Positions 18,428-25,410 of a stretch of DNA of 64,000 nt are shown one piece after another. The stretch lies in the NCBI RefSeq assembly GCF_049800955.1, contig NZ_JBNAGA010000001.1, positions 1,426,001-1,490,000 on the forward strand, written 5' to 3'. The notes beneath the pieces were generated by a model. The model made no database searches. It saw only the letters and a list, made by a program, of their open reading frames with translations, and was not told where the DNA came from. A program made the position numbers and the translations under genes. The stretch comes from JAKVBH01 sp049800955 (lineage in GTDB: Bacteria; Pseudomonadota; Alphaproteobacteria; Rhodobacterales; Rhodobacteraceae). The first letter of the stretch is position 1. Every line of letters begins with the position of its first letter.

Positions 18428-18444
18428 TTGTATGCCGCATACAA
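18428..18444. promoter_or_regulatory. Palindromic operator candidate upstream of fumC
   Basis: TTGTATGCCGCATACAA is a perfect dyad with 7-base arms around CCG. It lies immediately before the fumC ribosome-binding region, where a bound repressor would block initiation. A related element lies upstream of acnA at 47521-47540. Confidence 0.5.
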
Positions 18445-18516
18445 TGCCAAGCCCCTGTGCGCAACTTGCCAGAAGGGCGCAGATCGGTTGTGTTTTTAGA
18501 AAATGGTGGCGGTGGC

Positions 18517-19005
18517 TCAGGTCTTGCGGAAACTGTCGAGGCTGACGACTTCGGCGGGCTTCGCAGGCTCCGGCTCAACATCAAGCGCAGCGGGCGCCTC
18601 TTCGTCCGGTTCTTCCGCAACAACCTCGTGCAGACCTTCTTCCTCGCCCTCATCTTGTGTTTCAAACCGCAGTCCAAATTCAACGGAAGGGTCCACAAAG
18701 GTCTTGATCGCGTCGTAGGGGATGTAGAGGGGTTCCGGGCTGTCACCGAAATTCAAAGTCACCGAAAATCCTTCATCGGTAACATTCAGATTGTCATACC
18801 AATGCTGCATGACAACGGTCATGTCCTCGGGATAACGATCCGACAGCCAATCGGCTAATTCGACATCGGGATGCTCCGTATCGAATGTAATGAAGAAATG
18901 GTGCTCGCCGGGCAGGCCATTCTCGGCCACATCGCGCAACACGTCCTGGATCAGGCCACGCATGGCGCGGTGCATCAGATTGCCATAGTCGATCGTGCGC
19001 GGCAT
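18517..19005 (-). CDS. sspB: SspB-type ClpXP adaptor
   Basis: Alpha-type stringent starvation protein B homologue, 162 residues, which delivers ssrA-tagged proteins to ClpXP. The globular substrate-binding part is DYGNLMHRAMRGLIQDVL...HFFITFDTEHPDV...MTVVMQHWYDNL. It is followed by a long acidic linker and the ClpX-binding tail VVSLDSFRKT. The ATG at 19005 (MPRTIDYG) gives a better spacing from AAAGGAG than the ATG three codons earlier (19014). The tmRNA whose tag it should recognise is encoded 2 kb away. Confidence 0.9.
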   Translation of the reverse strand: MPRTIDYGNLMHRAMRGLIQDVLRDVAENGLPGEHHFFITFDTEHPDVELADWLSDRYPEDMTVVMQHWYDNLNVTDEGFSVTLNFGDSPEPLYIPYDAIKTFVDPSVEFGLRFETQDEGEEEGLHEVVAEEPDEEAPAALDVEPEPAKPAEVVSLDSFRKT

Positions 19006-19078
19006 CGGCGGCATGCTCCTTTAACGATACATCAATCATAGGGGATTCGATGGGAAACAAAAGGGCAGCTGTCGGCCC

Positions 19079-20344
19079 TCATGCGAGACGCCAGCCCAAG
19101 GCTGTGGCCAGAAGCGCGGACAAGAGAAGGACCATGGGGACGGGCCAGCCGCGTAGCCACAAAAGAGCGCTAGAAATGCCCAAACAGGCCAGCGCCGGAA
19201 GAGAGATTGATGAGAGCTGGGGCCAAAGCAGCGTCGCAGGACCGATGCCTGTGCGGATGAGTGTGTCGAAGAGGACATTGAGGCCGAACCACAGGGCCAG
19301 CGATGCCATCACCCCGACGACGGCGGCGGTGATGCTTCTGAGTGCGCTTGCGAGGCGAGGCCGCGACATCAGCACGTCGAGGTATGGCGCGCCCAGAAAG
19401 ATCCAGAGGAAGCATGGCATAAACGTCATCCACAGCGCTGTGATCCCTGCGGTGGCCCAGAGCATCCACCCGCCTGCGCCATAGCCGGCCAAATGCCCCA
19501 CAAATTGTGTCACCAATATCAACGGGCCGGGCGTGGTCTCGGCGAGACCCAATGCATCAATCATCTGATCTGCGCTGAGCCAGCCTTGGGTCGTGACCAC
19601 GGTTTGTGTCATGTAGGCGAGCGCAGCATATGCGCCGCCAAAGGAGGTCAGTGCCAATTGGCCGAAGAAACGAGCCAACTCGAAGAGCATGTCGTGGCCT
19701 GCGAGCCAGAATACGACAAGCGGCAATAGGCTCAGCCCGCCCCAAATTGCGAGCGTTTTGAGGGCATTTGATAGGTCAGCTTTGACAGGATTGCTTGGCG
19801 TGCTCGATGCCCGGTGCAACAGGCCCCAAACCGCGGCAGACGCGATGACAAGCGGGAAAGGCACGTCCAAACTCGTGAGCATCAGAAATGCCAATACGGC
19901 CAAGACGATGTCACTGCGGCGCGACAAAGCGCGCCGGGACAGCCTCCAAACCGCCTGCAACACAATGGCAAGTACAGCCGCCTTGATGCCAAGAAAAGCC
20001 CCTTGCACCTCGGGGTTCGTACCATAGACAATGTAGAGCGCGCATAAGCCTGCGATGACACAAGCACCGGGCAGCAGAAACAAACCTCCTGCAATACCAC
20101 CCCCGATGATGCCGCGCTGGGTCCAACCAGCGTAGGTGGCCAATTGCATCGCTTCCGGTCCGGGAAGCATCATGCAAAATCCGAGACCTTTGAGAAATTG
20201 ATCATCCTCCAGCCATTTGCGTTCGTGCACAATCTCGCGCTGCAATAGGGCGATTTGTGCCGCGGGGCCTCCAAAGGAGAGCAGACCGATTTTGCCAAAC
20301 ACACCGATAAGCTCGCGAAGAGTAGCGGGGGGAGTGCGTTGCAC
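19079..20344 (-). CDS. chrA: Chromate efflux transporter
   Basis: A CHR-family membrane transporter of 421 residues that exports chromate (sulfate-like oxyanions). It is the long two-domain form: the N-half has KIGLLSFGGPAAQIALLQRE and MLPGPEAMQLATYAGW, and the C-half repeats the pattern as FGQLALTSFGGAYAALAYMTQ and TTPGPLILVTQFVG. It contains 10 or more hydrophobic segments. No chrB regulator is adjacent. The leader contains an unexplained structured element (20349-20403). Confidence 0.92.
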   Translation of the reverse strand: MQRTPPATLRELIGVFGKIGLLSFGGPAAQIALLQREIVHERKWLEDDQFLKGLGFCMMLPGPEAMQLATYAGWTQRGIIGGGIAGGLFLLPGACVIAGLCALYIVYGTNPEVQGAFLGIKAAVLAIVLQAVWRLSRRALSRRSDIVLAVLAFLMLTSLDVPFPLVIASAAVWGLLHRASSTPSNPVKADLSNALKTLAIWGGLSLLPLVVFWLAGHDMLFELARFFGQLALTSFGGAYAALAYMTQTVVTTQGWLSADQMIDALGLAETTPGPLILVTQFVGHLAGYGAGGWMLWATAGITALWMTFMPCFLWIFLGAPYLDVLMSRPRLASALRSITAAVVGVMASLALWFGLNVLFDTLIRTGIGPATLLWPQLSSISLPALACLGISSALLWLRGWPVPMVLLLSALLATALGWRLA

Positions 20345-20348
20345 GTGA

Positions 20349-20403
20349 GGGGCTCCGAAGGGATCAGACAGATCAGGTTCTGCTGTTCACTCTTAAGTGC
20401 CCC
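20349..20403 (-). promoter_or_regulatory. Structured leader of chrA (unassigned)
   Basis: In the chrA-sense transcript GGGGC (20403-20399) can pair with GCCCC (20353-20349). The closed segment contains small hairpins ACT-TAAG-AGT and CAGA-ACCTGA-TCTG and ends five bases before the chrA start. The stretch GAACCTGATCTG recalls the 3' half of the thiamine (THI) element, but the CTGAGA half is missing, so I do not assign it to a known riboswitch. Confidence 0.35.
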
Positions 20404-20458
20404 GGGGCGCGCGTCTGTGCAAGCGAGACGTTTATGGTCCGCTCAAGTCCTGCTTTGG

Positions 20459-20902
20459 TCAAGCCAGAGGTGAGCCGGTCAAAAAGAGCATACGCGCATC
20501 TTCCGCGACGAGCCCGGATTGCTCCAGAAATGTCATGAGATCGAGAACCACATGGTATTCAACGATGAGCTCGTCCTCGATTTTGCAAAAGACGGCGGCT
20601 TCCATGGGGGCGGAGGCTTTTGTGGCCAATGCCGTCATGTCCAACATGACCCGCGCCGCCAACGGCCCGGGCGCTTGCCCTGCGAAATCGCGGATGTCGA
20701 TTCGATGGACCTGGGCCAGTCTGGCGACTTGGGCGGCGGCTTCGGCATAGTCCGCCAAGGTCATTTGCATGCCAGGGATTACGCCATGAATGGCCGCATC
20801 AGGAGAAAAGTAGCGTGCCATCTTTGCATAGTCTTGCTCGACCCAAACAGCATGGAGCATTGAGGACACGAGTTCTTGGGCAAAAGAAGCGGAATACATC
20901 AT
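20459..20902 (-). CDS. NTF2-like (SnoaL-type) protein
   Basis: A 147-residue cone-fold protein of the SnoaL/NTF2 superfamily, judged from its length, the N-terminal helix pair with HAVWVEQDYAKMARYFSPDAAIHG, and the C-terminal VVLDLMTFLEQSGLV. It ends FLTGSPLA, resembling the ends of two other NTF2-like products at 21304-22241 (GLSGGRFA, AFAGGSFS). Whether it is an enzyme or a ligand-binding protein cannot be told. It begins with ATGATG at 20902, just after the tmRNA hairpin, without a strong ribosome-binding site. Confidence 0.7.
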   Translation of the reverse strand: MMYSASFAQELVSSMLHAVWVEQDYAKMARYFSPDAAIHGVIPGMQMTLADYAEAAAQVARLAQVHRIDIRDFAGQAPGPLAARVMLDMTALATKASAPMEAAVFCKIEDELIVEYHVVLDLMTFLEQSGLVAEDARMLFLTGSPLA

Positions 20903-20944
20903 GACAAAGTGTGTAGGGCGTGACCCCTAACAAACAGTGTATGT

Positions 20945-21265
20945 CGGTGAAGGTGCAGGCTTCTGTTGCCAGGTGCCTGCGGACCCCGCCTAACACGGCT
21001 AGGCGCTAGGACTTAAGATTTCGATTCCTCGAACTGCTTACGCAGCAAGAGCAACCGGAGCACGATTGTCGTTTGCAATTGTACTTTTTTCGCCGGTAAC
21101 GGTGGCAGACAGCCGAGACAAAGCTAACCCCTTTAGACGTCCGTCGATCCTAGTTCGGCCCCATGATCCTCAAACGAAGGATGTTTGGTGGAGCCGCCGG
21201 GTACCGCCCCCGGGTCCGATCCGCTTATTACGAGCGCGTTTATGTCCATAGTCCCCGAAAGGACA
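20945..21265 (-). ncRNA. ssrA: Two-piece (circularly permuted) tmRNA
   Basis: Transfer-messenger RNA that rescues stalled ribosomes. The order is permuted: the acceptor piece comes first, ending at 21186 with the acceptor strand CGGCTCC and ACCA. A T-arm lies just before it (CCGGG, 7-base loop GGCGGTA, CCCGG). After a 23-base spacer the coding piece starts at 21162 with GGGGCCG, which pairs with CGGCTCC over all seven positions (one G-U), then AACTAGGATCGACGG as in other tmRNAs. The tag frame lies at 21076-21041. A hairpin GCAGGC/GCCTGC closes the 3' region. The exact 5' and 3' ends are estimated. Confidence 0.93.
21038..21076 (-). other. tmRNA proteolysis-tag reading frame
   Basis: The resume codon GCA at 21076 opens ANDNRAPVALAA followed by TAA. 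The N-terminal ANDN fits recognition by the SspB adaptor and the terminal ALAA fits ClpX/ClpA recognition. This tag is what identifies the RNA. Confidence 0.93.
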
Positions 21266-21271
21266 CCCAAC

Positions 21272-21300
21272 ATATAAGTTGGATGGATTGGTTTGTGAAG
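21272..21300 (-). promoter_or_regulatory. Putative ssrA promoter
   Basis: On the minus strand CTTCAC (21300-21295) and TTATAT (21277-21272) are separated by exactly 17 bases. Initiation about seven bases on would give the expected 5' end of the acceptor piece. It overlaps the end of the upstream NTF2-like gene (stop at 21304) only at its edge. Confidence 0.5.
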
Positions 21301-21303
21301 AGA

Positions 21304-21801
21304 TCAGGCGAAACGGCCACCTGAAAGTCCGATAAAATAGGCGCCATCGGGGATGGCATGAATTTCTTCCAGCACTGCCAGGCGCTCCATCAAGACCCGA
21401 ACGTGTTTCACCTTGCCGTCCGTGATCGTGTAATTGCAGGCAACCGATAGCGTCGCGTCCGCTTCTGCGGCTTTGACATGGACCTTGTAGTCAATCCAGA
21501 TGGCGCAGCGGCTATGATCGTCGGAAATTACATCGATGATCTTGAAGTCGCGCATGATCTGATGTCTGCGGAATTCCCGAACTAGATCCTTGAAATCTTC
21601 CAGTCCGACAGAGCTCCCATGGTCGATACCCTGCACTTCGACATCGGGATGATATAGCTCGTCAAAGCATTCATCATGTTCGTCGATCCAGATCTCCTGA
21701 AAGATGCGTTTCATCACATGCAGCATCTCTGCCGTCTGTGGCGACGGCAGTTCAAAAGGGGCGCGCGCTGGCTCGAACGTATTCCGGAGATGTGCCTTCA
21801 T
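21304..21801 (-). CDS. NTF2-like protein (second of an overlapping pair)
   Basis: A 165-residue SnoaL-type protein. It has an N-terminal extension of about 25 residues, then the pattern MLHVMKRIFQEIWIDEHDECFDELYHPDVEVQGIDHGSSVGLEDFKDLVREFR, typical of the SnoaL start (helix, WxxxxxxxxxxYHPDVxxxG). It ends ALSGG-like (IGLSGGRFA). ATG 21801 overlaps the stop of the upstream paralogue by ATGA. No catalytic dyad can be assigned. Not secreted. Confidence 0.72.
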   Translation of the reverse strand: MKAHLRNTFEPARAPFELPSPQTAEMLHVMKRIFQEIWIDEHDECFDELYHPDVEVQGIDHGSSVGLEDFKDLVREFRRHQIMRDFKIIDVISDDHSRCAIWIDYKVHVKAAEADATLSVACNYTITDGKVKHVRVLMERLAVLEEIHAIPDGAYFIGLSGGRFA

Positions 21802-22241
21802 GAGAAGCTTCCCCCTGCGAATGCGATATAGAGCGAACCCTGAGGCATGAGCCCGATCTTTTCGAGGAAGGTCAGCGCGTCAATCTGGATATAAGCCCCC
21901 GACATACGGCCATCGCGCATGGTCGTGCAATTGACCATGTTGAACCACGCGGTCCGACCTGATGCATTGAGCCGCACCTTGACGTTCAGCCGTGCGTAGT
22001 GGTTTTCGGTGCCGTCGCAAAAATCGTGCACGAATTCCCAATCCAGTACGTCGACCATCATGTTGAATTGATCGACCAGATCGCACAGTTCCTGCACGCT
22101 CACGGTTGCTTCGGGCAAAATCCCCTCAATCCTGGACTCAGGATGGTAGATGTCATGCAAAACGGAGGTGTCTTTCCGTTTCCATGCCTGTTCCAGGATC
22201 TGGGTTAACGCTTCGCGCGCTTGTGTTTGCATCTCGCTCAT
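21798..22241 (-). CDS. NTF2-like protein (first of an overlapping pair)
   Basis: A 147-residue SnoaL/NTF2-fold protein: ILEQAWKRKDTSVLHDIYHPESRIEGILPEATVSVQELCDLVDQF at the start and IDALTFLEKIGLMPQGSLYIAFAGGSFS at the end. It is similar in length and in both ends to the neighbouring paralogue, to which it is translationally coupled, and to the product at 20459-20902. The pair probably forms a heteromer or acts on related ligands; this is inference. Confidence 0.72.
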   Translation of the reverse strand: MSEMQTQAREALTQILEQAWKRKDTSVLHDIYHPESRIEGILPEATVSVQELCDLVDQFNMMVDVLDWEFVHDFCDGTENHYARLNVKVRLNASGRTAWFNMVNCTTMRDGRMSGAYIQIDALTFLEKIGLMPQGSLYIAFAGGSFS

Positions 22242-22305
22242 GCGCAGAGCGATAGCGTGTGTTGCGTAAACACCGGGTAAATCGCGTCGATTGTTGCGCG
22301 GTTTT

Positions 22306-23616
22306 TCAGCTCAATGGACGAATGCGAAGCCTTGTGATCCGGTTGTCGGCGCGCGCCAGCACCTCGAATCGAAATCCGTGAAACGAAAACACCTGGCCGA
22401 CGGTTGGTATCAGTTGCGCTTCGTGGATGACCAGACCTGCAACCGTATTGGCCTCATCGTCGGGCAAGTTCCAATCGGTCGCGCGGTTCAGATCCCGAAT
22501 AGTCATGGCCCCATCGATCAGATAGTGACCATCCTCTGTTTGCAGCAAAGCGTTGTCTTCGCCCTCATCAAATTCGTCCGTGATCTCGCCGACAATCTCT
22601 TCAAGAATGTCCTCCAAGGTGATCAAACCTTCTAGCGAGCCATATTCATCCACAACGAGGGCAAAGTGCGTCTGCCGCTTCAAGAACTGGCGCATCTGAT
22701 CGTCCAGAGAGGTTGTGTCCGGGATGAAATAGGGCTTCATGGCGACTTCACGAATGTCGAACCCGTCCAATGCCGCGTTGGCATTTTCAGCGCCATCGAT
22801 CAGCTTGTACATGGCGCGCAGCAGATCTTTGGCATGAACCATCCCGATGATGTTCTCAGGGTCATCCCTGAACACAGGCAGGCGGGTGTGGCGACTTTCG
22901 AGACATTGAAGGAGAATATCGCGCGGCTGGCTGTCGGCATCAATCATCTCGATACCGGAGCGGTGCAACATGATCTCTTCGACAGTCCTGTCCGCCAGGT
23001 CCAGCGCGCCAAGGATCCGGTCACGATCCTCTTTTTCGACAACGCCTTCTGCGTGGCCAAGGGTCAACGCGCCCTGAATTTCCTCGCGCACGGCCAGAAT
23101 GTTACTGTCGGGATCGGTCTTGACGCCAAAGACGCTCAAAACGCCGCGCACCAGCAACCGCACTGTTGAAACAATGGGCGAGAAGACGCGCACAACCACA
23201 GCAATGACCGGTGATACCAATGCTGCGGCCCGTTCCGAATTTGTGATCGCATAGGTTTTGGGCAGCACCTCGGCAAAAATCAGCACCAGCAACGTCATGA
23301 CCAAAGTGGCCAAGGCGACACCGCTTTCGCCAAAGGCGCGGGTAAAGAGCGCCGTCGCGAGGGATGCGGCCAGAATATTCACCAGGTTATTGCCCAGAAG
23401 GACCGATCCGATCAGGCGCTCATTGTCTTCCGTGATCGCCAATGCCCGCGCCGCGCCCTTGGAGCCCTTGTCTGCCTGACTGCGCAGTTTGCCGCGGGAG
23501 GCCGCCGTCAGCGCTGTTTCGGAGCCAGAAAAGAAGCCCGACAAGACCAGCAGGCCCAAAATGGCTGCGGCCGTGCTCCAGAAAGCTGTGTCAAAGACGG
23601 TGGTGGACGGTTCCAT
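22306..23616 (-). CDS. HlyC/CorC family membrane protein (DUF21-CBS-transporter-associated domain)
   Basis: A 436-residue membrane protein of the CorC/hemolysin-C-like (CNNM-related) group, implicated in Mg/Co efflux or resistance. The DUF21 membrane domain (FWSTAAAILGLLVLSGFFSGSETALTAASRGKL and following helices) is followed by a CBS pair (MLHRSGIEMIDAD..., HTRLPVFRDDPENIIGMVHAKDLL, FALVVDEYGSLEGLITLEDILEEIVGEI) and the C-terminal CorC_HlyC domain. ATG 23616 is preferred (GGAG upstream) over a longer frame starting at 23706. It is divergent from the metallophosphoesterase gene with a 79-bp shared promoter region. Confidence 0.9.
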   Translation of the reverse strand: MEPSTTVFDTAFWSTAAAILGLLVLSGFFSGSETALTAASRGKLRSQADKGSKGAARALAITEDNERLIGSVLLGNNLVNILAASLATALFTRAFGESGVALATLVMTLLVLIFAEVLPKTYAITNSERAAALVSPVIAVVVRVFSPIVSTVRLLVRGVLSVFGVKTDPDSNILAVREEIQGALTLGHAEGVVEKEDRDRILGALDLADRTVEEIMLHRSGIEMIDADSQPRDILLQCLESRHTRLPVFRDDPENIIGMVHAKDLLRAMYKLIDGAENANAALDGFDIREVAMKPYFIPDTTSLDDQMRQFLKRQTHFALVVDEYGSLEGLITLEDILEEIVGEITDEFDEGEDNALLQTEDGHYLIDGAMTIRDLNRATDWNLPDDEANTVAGLVIHEAQLIPTVGQVFSFHGFRFEVLARADNRITRLRIRPLS

Positions 23617-23695
23617 GAATTGGTGTTCTCCTGCGTTGGCAAGGTTATGGGGATGCGAGCGGGGCGCATCAAGGGCAGAGAGGCCGGTTAAGGAT

Positions 23696-24502
23696 ATGCG
23701 GATCAAAGAAATCGGCGCATTGTCAGGTGAGATCGTAGTTTTTGGGGGCGTCTATTCAAACGCACAAGCGCTGACGGCCTTGCTCGCCGCCAAGGGAGAG
23801 CGCACGGCGATCTGTACTGGAGATATAGTGGCCTATGGCGCGGATGCAGAAGATTGCGTTCAAGCGATGCGGCAATCCGGCATCCCGTCCATCGCCGGGA
23901 ATTGTGAGTTGCAGCTGGCGGCAGATGCGGAAGACTGCGGGTGTGGCTTTCAAGAAGGGACAACATGCGATCGTCTGTCGATGGCCTGGTATGCCCACGC
24001 GCGTCGCGATGTCAGTCAGGCCAGCCGGGCATGGATGAACGGTTTGCCGGATTGTATTCTGTTCGAAGCACATGGACGACGCGTCGCGGTGCTGCATGGC
24101 GCGACATCAGATGTGTCGCGCTTCATGTGGAGCACTACTCCTGAGGAGGAATTCACGCATGAAATCAATATTCTGAACTCAATTCTTTATCCAAATTCAG
24201 GTGTTGACGTTGTCTTGAGTGGCCATAGCGGGATCCCGTTTCAGCGCGAAATTGACGGGGTGACATGGGTCAATGCAGGGGCGATCGGGATGCCTGCGAA
24301 CAACGGATCATCCGATACATTCTACACAATCATGAGTGAAAACGGATTTGAATTCAGGCCCTTGCCGTATGATTGGCGCGCAGCGCAACAGGCGATGCGT
24401 GCGGCGGGATTGACACAAGGATATGATCACGCGCTGGAAAGCGGCTATTGGCCGTCTGAGGATGTCTTGCCGCCAGACTTGCGGGTCGTGGCGAGCGGAT
24501 GA
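23696..24502 (+). CDS. Degenerate metallophosphoesterase-family protein
   Basis: A 268-residue protein with the layout of the calcineurin-like/YfcE phosphoesterases, but several metal ligands are replaced. Motif DxH-GN is G18-V-Y20-S-N22. GD is kept (G42-D43). GNHE is GNCE (69-71, Cys for His). The final GHTH is GHSG. HG in LHGATSD is kept. It may be a non-catalytic or altered-metal family member. Start ATG 23696 (MRIKEIG). Its last 58 bases overlap the end of the convergent xerD gene. Confidence 0.78.
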   Translation: MRIKEIGALSGEIVVFGGVYSNAQALTALLAAKGERTAICTGDIVAYGADAEDCVQAMRQSGIPSIAGNCELQLAADAEDCGCGFQEGTTCDRLSMAWYAHARRDVSQASRAWMNGLPDCILFEAHGRRVAVLHGATSDVSRFMWSTTPEEEFTHEINILNSILYPNSGVDVVLSGHSGIPFQREIDGVTWVNAGAIGMPANNGSSDTFYTIMSENGFEFRPLPYDWRAAQQAMRAAGLTQGYDHALESGYWPSEDVLPPDLRVVASG

Positions 24503-25410
24503 TGCTCGAGAACCAGATCCCTCAGGCGCTCCTCCAGAACATGCGTGTAAATCTCCGTTGTCGCGACATCCGCGTGTCCCAGCAGCGTCTGGATCGCCCG
24601 CAGGTCTGCGCCGTTCTGGAGCAGGTGCGTGGCGAAAGCATGGCGCAGGGTATGGGGTGTTACCTTACCATCATCCACATGAGCTTCGCGCGCCAGTAAT
24701 TTGATTGTATTGAAAAAGCTCTGCCTAGTCAGGTGGCCTGCCTTGGCGCGGGAGGGGAAGAGAAACAGAGACGGTCCATGACCGTCAGCCACGCGTTTTT
24801 CTTCGGCGCTATCGCGAAAAGCCAGCCAGTGCTCCAGCGCCTCGCGGGCGGGTTGCGAGAGTGGCACCATTCGCTCCTTGCCGCCTTTGCCCCGGATCAG
24901 GATCATTCGGGGGTCGCCGCGGACAGCCGCCACAGGTAGTGTCACCAACTCGCTCACGCGCATGCCGGTTGCGTAGAGCAATTGCATCAAACAGGTTGTG
25001 CGCAGTTTTTCCTCAGGCGTGCGGCCAAGATGCGCCGCTGCGTCGAGCAGGGCATCAACTTCATCCACCGAAAGGATCTTGGGCAAGCGTTTCTCCCTTC
25101 CTGGCCCGGTGATCTGGATTGCCGGATTGTCGCTGCGCCAGCCTTCCTCAAAGGCAAAGCGATAGAATTGCTTGATGGAGGAGAGCCTCCGTGCGCGCGT
25201 CGCGCGCGCAAGACCCTCGGTCTCGGAGGCCACGAGAAAGGCTTCGACATCCGCGCGTTGCGCTGTCTCCAATTGCTGGCCCCGCTCTCTGAGCCAATCG
25301 CCGAAAATGCGCAGATCGCGGCCGTAGCTGAGCAACGTATTATGGGCCGCGCCGAGTTCTGCGGCTTGCGCTTCTAGAAAGGACTGAATGAAGTGCCCGT
25401 CAGAACTCAC
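24445..25410 (-). CDS. xerD: Tyrosine recombinase XerD
   Basis: Site-specific recombinase that, with XerC, resolves chromosome dimers at dif. The 321 residues comprise an N-terminal SAM-like core-binding domain and a catalytic domain with Arg in TGMRVSELV, HTLRHAFATHL (His-x-x-Arg), the second His in LLGHADVATTEIYTH and the Tyr nucleophile in the same segment. The start is GTG at 25410, overlapping the upstream gene's stop (GTGA). The position next to aroK-aroB is conserved in alphaproteobacteria, so this is the housekeeping enzyme and not a sign of an integrated element. Confidence 0.93.
   Translation of the reverse strand: MSSDGHFIQSFLEAQAAELGAAHNTLLSYGRDLRIFGDWLRERGQQLETAQRADVEAFLVASETEGLARATRARRLSSIKQFYRFAFEEGWRSDNPAIQITGPGREKRLPKILSVDEVDALLDAAAHLGRTPEEKLRTTCLMQLLYATGMRVSELVTLPVAAVRGDPRMILIRGKGGKERMVPLSQPAREALEHWLAFRDSAEEKRVADGHGPSLFLFPSRAKAGHLTRQSFFNTIKLLAREAHVDDGKVTPHTLRHAFATHLLQNGADLRAIQTLLGHADVATTEIYTHVLEERLRDLVLEHHPLATTRKSGGKTSSDGQ

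Noticed and set aside
20349..20403. Thiamine (TPP) riboswitch before chrA
   Set aside because: GAACCTGATCTG matches one half of the THI element, but there is no CTGAGA half, no matching CTGG/CCAG helix and no AGG pairing partner for CCT. The gene is not a thiamine gene.
24445..25410. Integrated element signalled by a tyrosine recombinase
   Set aside because: The protein is XerD-like in the conserved aroK-aroB neighbourhood. No attachment repeats, phage genes or composition change were seen.
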